Positions 17,209-26,600 of a stretch of DNA of 64,000 bases are shown piece after piece. Each line of letters opens with the position of its first letter. Within the stretch, counting starts at the first letter, position 1. Source of the stretch: Achromobacter aegrifaciens (GTDB taxonomy: Bacteria > Pseudomonadota > Gammaproteobacteria > Burkholderiales > Burkholderiaceae_B); contig NZ_CADIJY010000002.1 of assembly GCF_902859735.1 (NCBI RefSeq), positions 124,001 to 188,000 of the forward strand. The letters are read 5' to 3'. Both the position numbers and the translations under genes were made by a program. The notes beneath the pieces are model-generated. The model did not search any database, was not told the DNA's origin, and saw nothing but the letters and a program-made list of their open reading frames with translations.

Positions 17209-18414
17209 TTAGGCGTCCGAACGCGAGGGCGTCAGCGCGCCGGCTTGTTGTCCAGCGAGTGTAGCCCCGGCATCGCGGCCGTAGTAGCGCGTACCCCACA
17301 AGGTCAGCAGCAGGACGGCGGCGGTGATGCCGGCCGACATCCAGGGCAGGTCTGTCAGCGGCAGGCCGTGGCCCAGCGCCACGCTGCCCAGCCAGGCGCC
17401 GCCCGCATTGCCCAGGTTGAAGGCGCCCTGATTGAGGGTCGACGCCAGGTTGGGCGCGTCGGCCGCCTGGTCCACGATCAGCGTCTGCAGCAAAGGCACG
17501 ACGGCAAAGCCCAGCACGCCCCAGATGAAGGTCATGACCAGCATGGGCGCCAGCGCGTGGATGGCCTGGCTGAGCGCCAGGAAGACCAGCAGCAGGCCGA
17601 TGAAAATGCGGCGAAGCGACACTTCCAGGTTGCGGTCGCCCAGCTTGCCACCCAGGGTGCTGCCCACGGTCAGCGCCACGCCGAAGAGCAGCAGCACGCC
17701 GGTGACGCCGCGTTCGGACACGCCGGTCACTTCGCGCAAGAGCGGCGCGATGTACGTCAGCACACAGAACAGCGCCGCGGAGGCCAGCACGCTGGCGGCC
17801 AGCGGCCAGACCACGCGCACGTCGCGCAGCACCTTGAATTCGCGCAGGATGTTGCCGGGCTGCATGGGGATGCGGGCCGGCAGCCAGGCGGCCAGCGCGG
17901 CCACGGCCAGCAAACCGATGCCGCTGACCACCCAGAAAGTCGAGCGCCATCCGGCCACCTGGCCCAGCGCCGTGCCCAGCGGCACGCCCAGCACGTTGGC
18001 CAGCGTCAGGCCGGTGAACATCAGCGCAATGGCGCTGGCGCGCTGGTTGCGCGGCACCAGGTCCGCGGCCACCACGGCTCCCAGGCCGAAGAAAGCGCCA
18101 TGGCAGAAGGCGGTGAACACGCGCGCCGCCATCAGCAGCGCGTAGTTCGGCGCCAGCGCGCACAGCAGGTTGCCCACCACGAAGGTGCTGGCCAGGCCGA
18201 TCAGCGTGGCCTTGCGCGGCAGCCTGGCGGTGAGGATGGCCATGATGGGCGCGCCGATCACCACGCCCATGGCGTAACCGGTGATCAGCAGGCCTGCGAC
18301 GTCAATGCTGACTTGCAGGTCGGCGGCGACGTTGGGCAGCAGGCCCATGATGACGAACTCGCTGGTGCCGATGCCGAAAGCGGCGGCGGCCAGCGCGATA
18401 AGGTGCAGGGGCAT
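17209..18414 (-). CDS. MFS transporter, DHA1 family (AraJ/Cmr type)
   Basis: Twelve-helix major facilitator exporter, 401 aa from the ATG at 18414. It opens with FGIGTSEFVIMGLLPNVAAD, a hallmark of the DHA1 AraJ/NepI/Cmr group, followed by the loop between helices 2 and 3 (LTARLPRKATLIG). These proteins export sugars, purine nucleosides or drugs; the substrate is not predictable. The gene ends 9 bases before the glutathione peroxidase start. Confidence 0.88.
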   Translation of the reverse strand: MPLHLIALAAAAFGIGTSEFVIMGLLPNVAADLQVSIDVAGLLITGYAMGVVIGAPIMAILTARLPRKATLIGLASTFVVGNLLCALAPNYALLMAARVFTAFCHGAFFGLGAVVAADLVPRNQRASAIALMFTGLTLANVLGVPLGTALGQVAGWRSTFWVVSGIGLLAVAALAAWLPARIPMQPGNILREFKVLRDVRVVWPLAASVLASAALFCVLTYIAPLLREVTGVSERGVTGVLLLFGVALTVGSTLGGKLGDRNLEVSLRRIFIGLLLVFLALSQAIHALAPMLVMTFIWGVLGFAVVPLLQTLIVDQAADAPNLASTLNQGAFNLGNAGGAWLGSVALGHGLPLTDLPWMSAGITAAVLLLTLWGTRYYGRDAGATLAGQQAGALTPSRSDA

Positions 18415-18678
18415 GGGACAGGGCCGGGACGAAAGGAAGGCGCCGGCGCAAAGAGAAGGCAAGGGCGGAATTCTAGGGCAGCGCCGCGCAAGCGTCGGGG
18501 GAAAGCCCTATTCTGAATAAGGGTATACCCTTAAATTGACGCGGCACGGGCCTTTGTTCCGGACCGGCCGCGACGTCGCCAAGGGCTTGCGCGGCGCGGG
18601 GCCATTGGGCGGGTTTCGCCGCAGCCGTCCTATCATGTCCATCAGATCCAAATGCGCGCGCTGTAGGAGAAATCGGCA

Positions 18679-19014
18679 ATGGAAGGAATGATTGAACGCC
18701 TGGAGGCGATGCTGGCCAAGGGCACGGACAACATGCTGCTGCGTTTTTCGCTGGGAAAGGCCTACGCGGAGCAGGATTGCTTCGCCGATGCCGAGCCCCA
18801 TCTGCGCGCGGCGCTGGCATTCGATCCCGCCTATTCGGTGGCCTGGAAATGGCTGGGCAAGGCTTGCCTGGGACAGGGCGACAAGAGCGGCGCGCGCGCC
18901 GCCTGGGAATCGGGCCTGCAGGCCGCGCAGGCGCGCGGCGATCAGCAGGTGGTGAAGGAGTTGCAGGTGTTCATCAAGCGCTTGGACAAGGAGGCTGCGG
19001 CTGGGCACGCGTGA
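18679..19014 (+). CDS. Small tetratricopeptide-repeat protein
   Basis: Soluble protein of 111 aa with about two TPR units: one in LLRFSLGKAYAEQDCFADAE and a second in SVAWKWLGKACLGQGDKSGA, with the usual W/L-G-x-A spacing. An AGGAGA ribosome site lies 8 bases before the ATG. The last 41 bases overlap the 3' end of the convergent Aer-like gene. Probably a protein-interaction module; partner unknown. Confidence 0.82.
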   Translation: MEGMIERLEAMLAKGTDNMLLRFSLGKAYAEQDCFADAEPHLRAALAFDPAYSVAWKWLGKACLGQGDKSGARAAWESGLQAAQARGDQQVVKELQVFIKRLDKEAAAGHA

Positions 19015-19933
19015 GCCGGAATACCTCGATGGCGTGGCGCAGCTCCTCGGTTTCGGCCCGCTGCGCAACCGTCCCAGGCGCATCCGCGATGCCGGTGTGC
19101 ACGTCGCGGGCCAGGCCGACCAGATTCCTGCGCGTGGCCTCCAGCGAAAATCTTAATGCGCCGATCTCATCGTCCGGATTGCCCGGCGCCAGCGGCGTGC
19201 CCAGATTGCCGGCCGCGATCTGCCGCGTGAAGTCGGTGGCCGTGGCCAACAGGCCGGACAGGGAGCGGCCATAGGCCCAACCCGATGCGAAGATCAGGCA
19301 GACGCCAGCGGCCAGCACTGCCGTGGCCAAGGCCAGTTGCTCGATATTCAGATTGGCCGCCATGCCATGCAGCGCGAAGCCGCCGGCGGCCAGGAACAGC
19401 GCGGACGAAAGTCCCGCCCAGGCCAGCATGCGCGCGCGTATGCCCGACGCCCGCCAGTCGCGCAGACGCGCCAGCGGGCCTCCGGGCAGGATCCGCCCCG
19501 CGCGCAACCGCAAGCCGCCGGTAATGCCGGTGCGCAGGCGCCGGTAGGCGCTGTCCGCGGTGTCGATCTGGGCGCGCGTTGGTTTGACGCGCACGCAGGC
19601 ATAGCAGACGGTGACGCCGCGCTCCACCACCGGGGTGATGCTGGCCAGCGACCAATAGTGGCCGCCATGCTTGCGCCGGTTCTTGATCACGCCCGTCCAT
19701 GACTGGCCCCGCTGTATCGTGCGCCACAAGTCGTCGTAGGCGGCCAACGGCATGTCGGGATGGCGCATGGTGTCATGGCCCTTGCCCATCAGATCCGCCT
19801 GCGTGTAGCCGCTGACCTCCAGGAACGCCGGATTGGCGTAGATGATGCGGCCGCGGGCGTCGGTGCGGGTGATGAGGCACTGCTCGTCGTGCAGCGTGTA
19901 TTCCTGGTCGTGGACCTGCGGATGGTCGCGCAT
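18974..19933 (-). CDS. Aer-like PAS-HAMP sensor lacking the methyl-accepting signalling domain
   Basis: Predicted membrane sensor, 319 aa. The N-terminal PAS domain (about residues 10-125) matches the aerotaxis receptor Aer: DARGRIIYANPAFLEVSGYT, then GQSWTGVIKNRRKHGGHYWS, the FAD-pocket region. Two hydrophobic segments around residues 165-225 form the membrane hairpin, followed by a HAMP-like stretch ending near residue 280. The protein then stops: the cytoplasmic MCP hairpin that contacts CheA/CheW, normally about 200 residues more, is absent. The 3' end overlaps the TPR gene by 41 bases. It may be a natural short sensor or a decayed Aer. Confidence 0.8.
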   Translation of the reverse strand: MRDHPQVHDQEYTLHDEQCLITRTDARGRIIYANPAFLEVSGYTQADLMGKGHDTMRHPDMPLAAYDDLWRTIQRGQSWTGVIKNRRKHGGHYWSLASITPVVERGVTVCYACVRVKPTRAQIDTADSAYRRLRTGITGGLRLRAGRILPGGPLARLRDWRASGIRARMLAWAGLSSALFLAAGGFALHGMAANLNIEQLALATAVLAAGVCLIFASGWAYGRSLSGLLATATDFTRQIAAGNLGTPLAPGNPDDEIGALRFSLEATRRNLVGLARDVHTGIADAPGTVAQRAETEELRHAIEVFRLTRAQPQPPCPSA

Positions 19934-20056
19934 GGCTGTGTCGTCCTGCGATCGGCGTTGGCGGAATGTCGTAGACCGATCATCCGGGACGCGGACGGAA
20001 GCGGCGTTGACCTAGGTCAAGCGGGGCCGACGTCGTTCCCGCCCGCGGCCAGCGTC

Positions 20057-21475
20057 TCAGGCCGGCGGCAGCCCGCTGAACGCCTCCAGCGCGCGCAACC
20101 GGCTCTGGGCCAGGTCGACAATGGGCAGCGGATAGCCGGCGGCGGCGCGCTCCATCGGGCTGGGATCATGGATGGCGCGGCCGTCCAGATGCGCCAGTTC
20201 CGGCAGCCATTCGCGCAGGAACACGCCGTCCGGATCGAACTTGCGCGACTGCGACAGCGGATTGAAGATGCGGAAGTAGGGCACGGCGTCCGCGCCCGTG
20301 GACGCGCTCCATTGCCAGCCGCCGTTGTTGGCGGCGAGATCGCCGTCCACCAGCTGCGCCATGAACCAGGCTTCGCCCAGCCGCCAATCGATCAGCAGGT
20401 TCTTGGACAGGAACATGGCCGTCACCATGCGCAGGCGGTTGTGCATCCAGCCCAGCGCCAGCAACTGCCGCATGGCCGCGTCGACGATGGGAATGCCGGT
20501 CTGGCCCTGCTGCCAGGCATGCAGGTCCTCAGGCGCGTCGCGCCACGGCACCGCGGCGGTCTCCGGCTTCATGGGCTGGTGCATGGACAGCGCCGGGTAG
20601 GCGGCCAATAGATGCTGATAGAACTCGCGCCACAGCAATTCGTTGATCCAGGTGGCGGCGCCGCGCTTGCCGCCCTCTATTTCTCCGTGGTTTGCGGCCT
20701 GCGCCGCGCGCAAGGCCTGGCCCGGCGACAGCACCCCCGCCGCCAGATAGGGCGACAGGCAGCTGGTGGCGGGCAGCGAGGGAAAATCGCGTTCTTCCTG
20801 GTAGGCGTCGATGACGCCGTCGGCAAAGGCTTCGAGGCGTTCGCTGGCCGCGTCCTCGCCAGCGGGCCAGAGCGCGCGCACAGGCTCGGCGGGCGCATCG
20901 AAACCCTCGAAGGCCGCGGGCAGCGGATCCGCCGGCCAGGGCGGCGGGGTCTGCGCGCGCGGGGCGGGCAGGGCGCGCAGCGGCGCCGTGCGCAGCCGTT
21001 CGCGGCAGGCCCGCGCGTATGGGGTATAGACGCGGTAGCACTCGCCCTTGCCGGTCAGCACCGTGCCGGGCCGCAGCAGCGAAGCGCCATGATGCAGGGT
21101 CCAGTCCACGCCCAGGGCTCGCAGGCTGGCGGCGACCGCGGCATCGCGGCGGCGTTCGTTGACGGCCCATTCGGCGTTGGCGTGGACCTGGCCGATGGCG
21201 TGGTCGCGGCAGAAAGCGGCCAGCGCGTCCGGCGCCTCGCTCCAGTCATGCACCGTCAGCAGCCGCAACGGAATGCCCAGGCGGCCGAGTTCGCGAGACA
21301 GTTCGCGCAGATTGCGCAGCCAGAAATCCACCTTGGCCGGCGCGTCGCCGTGCTGCCGCCATTGGCCGGGCGCGGCCAGGAACAGGGCGGTGACCGTGCC
21401 GGCTTCGGCGGCCGCGGCCAGGGCAGGGTTGTCATGCGCGCGCAGGTCGGTGCGCAGCCAAAGCAGCGTGTTCAT
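20057..21475 (-). CDS. phrB: Deoxyribodipyrimidine photolyase
   Basis: Light-dependent DNA repair enzyme that splits cyclobutane pyrimidine dimers, 472 aa. N-terminal antenna-binding Rossmann domain begins MNTLLWLRTDLRAHDNPAL. The C-terminal FAD domain includes ELLWREFYQHLL, LGWMHNRLRMVTAMFLSK, GDLAANNGGWQWSASTGADA and the terminal YFRIFNPLSQSRKFDPDG, the CPD class I signature. The start at 21475 matches the usual first residues of the family; longer in-frame extension has no support. Confidence 0.95.
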   Translation of the reverse strand: MNTLLWLRTDLRAHDNPALAAAAEAGTVTALFLAAPGQWRQHGDAPAKVDFWLRNLRELSRELGRLGIPLRLLTVHDWSEAPDALAAFCRDHAIGQVHANAEWAVNERRRDAAVAASLRALGVDWTLHHGASLLRPGTVLTGKGECYRVYTPYARACRERLRTAPLRALPAPRAQTPPPWPADPLPAAFEGFDAPAEPVRALWPAGEDAASERLEAFADGVIDAYQEERDFPSLPATSCLSPYLAAGVLSPGQALRAAQAANHGEIEGGKRGAATWINELLWREFYQHLLAAYPALSMHQPMKPETAAVPWRDAPEDLHAWQQGQTGIPIVDAAMRQLLALGWMHNRLRMVTAMFLSKNLLIDWRLGEAWFMAQLVDGDLAANNGGWQWSASTGADAVPYFRIFNPLSQSRKFDPDGVFLREWLPELAHLDGRAIHDPSPMERAAAGYPLPIVDLAQSRLRALEAFSGLPPA

Positions 21476-21747
21476 GGGTGGTCCAGGGCAGGGGCGGCGA
21501 GGCTGGCATTCTATATTGCGCCCGCCGCGCGGACGCGCCGGCAGACCGGCCATGGAAGACGATGTAAAAACTACGAGTAGATGTGTCCTGGCTTGCGCCG
21601 GCTGGCGCCGCGGGCCTCGCGGGGGAAAGCGCCCGGCGCGGCCGGATTGCGCCGCTTTGCGGTCAAACCATGAAACACGCTGGCGCGCCGCGGATATTGA
21701 CGCCGCCTGGTCCCCGCCCTGTAATTCAAATAAACGACTAGAGCAAG

Positions 21748-23205
21748 ATGAACGCTATGGGAAATCTGATGGACCTACGCCCGTCTTTTCTGAGGGGCCG
21801 CACACCCGCAGGCAACGCGTCCCGCGACGTCTTGCAAAAACTCTGGCGCTCGGTGGATCTGCCCGGCGAATCGCTGGACCATGTGGTGTTGACTGGCGCC
21901 GATCCGGTACTCCCATCGTCCTTCGCTGTCGGCATGGCGGCGCAGACCAGCATGGCCGCGGCCGCGCTGGCCGCCGCGGAGATCTGGAATCTGCGCGGCG
22001 GCGCCAGGCAGCAGGTCGGCGTCGACATGCTGCACGCCGCGCAGGAATGCCGCAGCCACTACACCATCAACGGCATCACGCCCAATCCCTGGGACCCCAT
22101 CACCGGGCTGTACCGCTGCGGCGACGGCGGCTGGGTCCGAATCCATGCCAATTTCGCTCATCACCGCGATGGCGCGCTGGCGCTGCTGGGCTGTCCGGCC
22201 GGCGAAGACACTACCCGCGCGATGGTCGAGCGCGCCTTGAGCCGCTGGAAGGCCCTGGACTTCGAACAGGTGGCCGCCGACGCGGGCCTGCCCGTGGCCG
22301 CCATGCGCAGCTTCGACGAATGGGACCGCCACCCCCAAGCCCTGGCGGTGGCCGCGCAGCCCCTGCTGACCATCGAGCGCATCGGCGAAGCCGATCCGCG
22401 TCCCTTGCCCAAGTACGGCAATGGCGCCCGGCCGCTCAAGGACATCCGCGTGCTGGACCTGACCCGCATCATCGCCGGCCCGGTCTGCGGACGGGCGCTG
22501 GCGGCGTACGGCGCCGATGTGATGCTGCTCAATTCCCCGCATCTGCCCAACATCGACAACATCATCGATACCAGCCGCGGCAAGCTGTCGGTGCTGGCCG
22601 ATCTGGATACGGCCGACGGCCGCATCGCGCTGGGCAACCTGCTGCGCAGCGCGCACGTGTTCGTGCAGGGCTACCGCCCCGGCGGCCTGGCCGCGCTGGG
22701 CTTCGGCCCGCAGGACGCGGCGCGCATCCGTCCGGGCATTGTCTACGTGTCCTTGACCGCCTATGGCGACAAAGGTCCCTGGGCCGGCCGCCGCGGCTTC
22801 GATTCCCTGGTGCAGACCGCTACGGGCTTCAACCACGCCGAGGCGCAGGCCGCGGGCCAGGACACGCCCAAGCCCATGCCCATGCAGATCCTGGACCATG
22901 CCTCGGGCTACCTGATGGCGTTTGGCGCGCAAGCCGCGCTGGCGCGCCAAATGACCGAAGGCGGCAGCTGGCATGTGCGCGTGTCGCTGGCGCAGACCGC
23001 GCATTGGCTGCGCGGCCTGGGCCGTGTCGAGGGCGGCCTGGCCTGTCCGATGCCGGGTTTCGACGGCCTGCTGGAAACCGAGCCCTCCGGCTTTGGCGAA
23101 CTGGTGGCTCTGCGCCACGCCGCGCAGTTCTCCGATACGCCGGCCCGCTGGACGCGTCCGTCCAGCCCGCCCGGCACGCATCCGCCGGTCTGGCCATTCA
23201 ACTAG
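21748..23205 (+). CDS. Class III CoA-transferase (CaiB/BaiF family)
   Basis: CoA-transferase family III protein, 485 aa. The central Rossmann-like block is GNGARPLKDIRVLDLTRIIA with GPVCGRALAAYGADV, followed by SRGKLSVLADLDT and VYVSLTAYGDKGPWAGRRG. The probable catalytic aspartate is in QILDHASGYLMAFG. It is longer than formyl-CoA transferase (about 425 aa) because of an N-terminal region that itself resembles the family C-terminal part. It stands alone after the photolyase, so the acyl substrate cannot be inferred. Confidence 0.87.
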   Translation: MNAMGNLMDLRPSFLRGRTPAGNASRDVLQKLWRSVDLPGESLDHVVLTGADPVLPSSFAVGMAAQTSMAAAALAAAEIWNLRGGARQQVGVDMLHAAQECRSHYTINGITPNPWDPITGLYRCGDGGWVRIHANFAHHRDGALALLGCPAGEDTTRAMVERALSRWKALDFEQVAADAGLPVAAMRSFDEWDRHPQALAVAAQPLLTIERIGEADPRPLPKYGNGARPLKDIRVLDLTRIIAGPVCGRALAAYGADVMLLNSPHLPNIDNIIDTSRGKLSVLADLDTADGRIALGNLLRSAHVFVQGYRPGGLAALGFGPQDAARIRPGIVYVSLTAYGDKGPWAGRRGFDSLVQTATGFNHAEAQAAGQDTPKPMPMQILDHASGYLMAFGAQAALARQMTEGGSWHVRVSLAQTAHWLRGLGRVEGGLACPMPGFDGLLETEPSGFGELVALRHAAQFSDTPARWTRPSSPPGTHPPVWPFN

Positions 23206-23307
23206 GAACACCCGCTCAAGCCTGCGCGCCGCCGGCGTCTGGCTGGAAGCAGCGCGTCTCCAAGCAAGGGCCGCGGTTTCATCTGCGGTTCTGTCTGATT
23301 TTCATGT

Positions 23308-23386
23308 AAGCGCCTCAGCACGGCCCCGGAGCCTGTGGCCGGCGCTCTGCCTGCACTTCTTGCGTCCAGCCATGGCTGAGGCGCTT
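23308..23386. repeat. Spaced 12-bp perfect inverted repeat
   Basis: AAGCGCCTCAGC at 23308-23319 is repeated inverted at 23375-23386, with 55 bases between, in the gap after the CoA-transferase gene. No gene is visible inside. It could be a structured RNA, a regulatory site or a small mobile-element remnant. Confidence 0.5.
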
Positions 23387-23409
23387 CCATCTCTTCCCAC
23401 GCAAGCCCG

Positions 23410-23441
23410 CCCGATACCGCCATGCGCAGCTATCGGGTTTT
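23410..23441 (+). terminator. Possible terminator after the CoA-transferase gene
   Basis: CCCGATA (23410-23416) pairs with TATCGGG (23431-23437) and is followed by TTTTCT. The 14-base loop is long, so it is only moderately convincing. Confidence 0.4.
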
Positions 23442-23678
23442 CTGTTATGGAATCAATAAATTACATATTGATATCAACAGTCATATAAATAGCATGTCGT
23501 CATATTTTGTCATTGTTAAGTAACAACCAGAATCCCCGGGTGTAGTCGCTGGGAGTGCGCGCAGGACTTCGTCCTGGATGTGGCTCAGAACGGATCCGCC
23601 GACGCCGCAGTTCAGTAGCTTGGCGACTTTGCCTGGCCGGCGCATCTCCCGCCCGCGGGATTCCTTTCAGACAAGGTC
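23442..23678 (+). other. AT-rich leader of the inverse autotransporter gene
   Basis: No gene is supported here. Bases 23442-23530 are strikingly AT-rich for this window. TTGATA at 23468-23473 and TAGCAT at 23490-23495, 16 bases apart, form a candidate sigma-70 promoter for the autotransporter gene, with a leader of nearly 190 bases. AT-rich upstream DNA is often a site for H-NS-like silencing; this is inference. Confidence 0.35.
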
Positions 23679-26600
23679 ATGACGATGCTGAAGCCATCCA
23701 AGGCACACGCTTGGTGCATAGCGGCTGCGCGCCAAGTCAGAAAGGCGCTGTGCGTGGCGCTTTCCAGTTTGCTCCTGTTCCAGGGCTGCGCCGCGCCGCT
23801 AGCCGGCGAACACCGCAAGCCGCTCCCCGACACCGAAGGCCGCGCCGCATCCGCCAGCATTGCCGTTCAGGACCGGGCGCGGGCGATGGATCCAAGCGCG
23901 GCCGCGGCCAGCGCGCCTATCCCCGGCGGCATGGATCCCGCGCCCGATCTGGAGGGACGCCCCTTGCCCGCCAATCCCAACCAAATGGCGAGCGCGGACG
24001 CCAGGTCGACGGCCAGCGGCAAGGCCATCGGTGCAGCCCAGCAAGCGGCGGAAAGCTGGCTGCGCCAGTTCGGCACGGCCAGGCTGGACCTGCTGGGCAG
24101 CTTCCATGGCGGCGCTCTGGATATGTTGTTCCCGCTGCGCGATTCCGGGACGAGTCTGATTTTTTCCCAATTCGGCGCGCGCCGGACCAACCTGCTGCAA
24201 GAGTCATATCGGACCACGGTCAACCTCGGGCTGGGCTACCGCCATTTCGGCGATGGCTACATGGCTGGCGTCAACGCATTCCTGGACCAGGACGTGTCGC
24301 GCGGCCATCGGCGCCTGGGTCTGGGCGGCGAATGGTGGGCGGATTATCTGAAGCTCAGCATGAACGGCTATTTCCGGCTGAGCGACTGGAAGCGTTCGCC
24401 CGATGCGCGGGACTATCAGGAACGTCCGGCCAGCGGCTGGGACATCCGGACCGAAGGCTATCTGCCGCAGTATCCGCAGCTGGGCGGCAAGCTGATGTTC
24501 GAGAAGTACTACGGCGACGAGGTCGGGCTGTTCGGCGCCAGCAACCGGCAAAGAAATCCCAGCGCCTGGACCCTGGGCGTTTCCTATACGCCGGCGCCGC
24601 TGGTCACGCTGGGCCTGGACCATCGCATGGGGCAGGGCGGGCAGTCCGACACCAGCTTCAAGCTGGGCCTGAAGTACGCGCTTGGCGTGCCTTTGGCCAA
24701 GCAGTTGCAGCCGGGTGAAGTCGCGCGCAGCCGCAAGCTGGCCGGCATGCGCATGGATCTGGTCGAACGCAACAACGAAATCGTCCTGGAATACAAGAAG
24801 AACGATCCCATGACGATACAGCTGCCGGCGGCTGCTTCCGGATATCCTCGGACGGCCCTCAGCTTTCCGGTAACGCTGACGGCCGCGGATGCCGCGCCCC
24901 GGATCGAATGGTCCGGTTCCGCGGCGCCGTTTGCGATGCCATACAGCGGCGGCGCGTCCGCATCGCTGATGCTGCCCGACTACCGCAGCGGCGGCATCAA
25001 CAGCTATCAGCTGATGGCGTCCGCTACGGATGTGCACGGCCGCAAGATCAGGTCCAACGTCATGACCGTGAGCGTCAACCCGCTCAGCGTCAGCGTCGCG
25101 CGTTCCAAGGCCGCCGCCATGGCGGACGGCGTGGACAACGTCAGATTCACGGCCCAGGTTCGCGGCGTCCAGGCCGAACCCATGGGGGGGCGCACCGTCA
25201 CATGGGTCCTGCAGGGGGCCGGCACGATCCGGGAGTCTTCGGACCGCACCGATGCCGATGGCGTGGCGTACGCCCTGGTCAGCAGCACTGTCTCGGGCAC
25301 GATCGGGGTCGAGGCAATGGAGGCGCAAGGGTTCAAGGGCAGGAGCGAGGCAGAGTTCCTCGAAGCGCCGGGCACGGCCAGCGTGGCGCTGCTCGTTGCG
25401 CAGCCCGCGTCCATTCTTGCAAACGGCAGGGACAAGACTGTATTGAAGGCGACAGTCAAGGACGGCAAGGGCAACGCAGTGGGCGCGGGCGTCGCGGTGA
25501 ACTGGACCGCCACCGGCGGGCGGCTTTCCAGCAACAGCAGCAATACCGACGCGAGCGGCATTGCCGTGGCGGAACTGCTGTCCGCCACTGTTCCAGGCCT
25601 TGCGGCCATCACCGCCAGGGCCGGAGCCGAGGATCCGGGCAAGACGGGATCCGTCGCATTCCTGCTCGATGCATCCGATGCCCAGGTGCTGCGGCTCACG
25701 CCAAGCAAGACCACCGCCCTGGCCGATGGCCTGGACACGGTGACCTTCACCGCCACCGTCGCGGATGGCCGAGGCAATCCGGTGGGAGCGGGCGTCGCCG
25801 TCAACTGGGGCGCCAGCCTGGGCACGCTGGGCGCCGCTTCCAGCAACACGGACGCGAGCAGCCAGGCCACGGTCGTACTGACCGCGCCGACCGCGGCTGG
25901 CGCGGCGACCGTCACCGCCAGGGCCGCAAGCGGCGACCCGGGCAAGACCGCCGCGGTCGCGTTCGTCGCGGATGTCGCTAACGCGCGCGTCGTCCAGCTC
26001 ACGCCCAGCCAGGCCAGGGGCACGGCCAATGGCGCGGATGCCGTGGTTTTCACCGCCATGGTTGAAGACGGCCGCGGCAATCCGGTGGGGGCAGGCGTCA
26101 CCGTCAACTGGAGCGCCAGTCTTGGGACGCTCGCCGCTACCAGCGTCACCAACGCCAGCGGCCAGGCTTCCGCCTTGCTGACCGCGCCGATCGTTCCCGG
26201 CACGGCAACCGTCACGGCCCGGGCGGCGGATGGCGATGCCGGCAAGACCGCGTCAGCCGTCTTCGCGGCAGACGAACTGAGGGCCCGCGTGGCCGCGCTA
26301 AGCCCAAGCAAGACCACCGGCCTGGCCAACGGCACTGACACCGTCACACTCACGGCCACGATCGATGATGGCAGAGGCAATCCGTTGGGGGCGGGCATCG
26401 TCGTCAACTGGAGCGCCGATCGGGGCTCGATAGGCGCTTCCAGTATCACCAATGCCAGCAGCCAGGCCACCGTCGTCCTGACCGCGCCTACCGCGACCGG
26501 AGCGGCGACTGTTACCGCCAAGTGCGCGCCGGCCCGCCAGGCGAAGAGCGCCGGCGGAGATCCCGGCAAGACCGCCGCCGTCGATTTCATCGCTGACGCC

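Noticed and set aside
23202-23423. Short minus-strand frame in the gap after the CoA-transferase
   Set aside because: Low-complexity Arg/Ala/Pro peptide without ribosome site, overlapping the inverted repeat and terminator.
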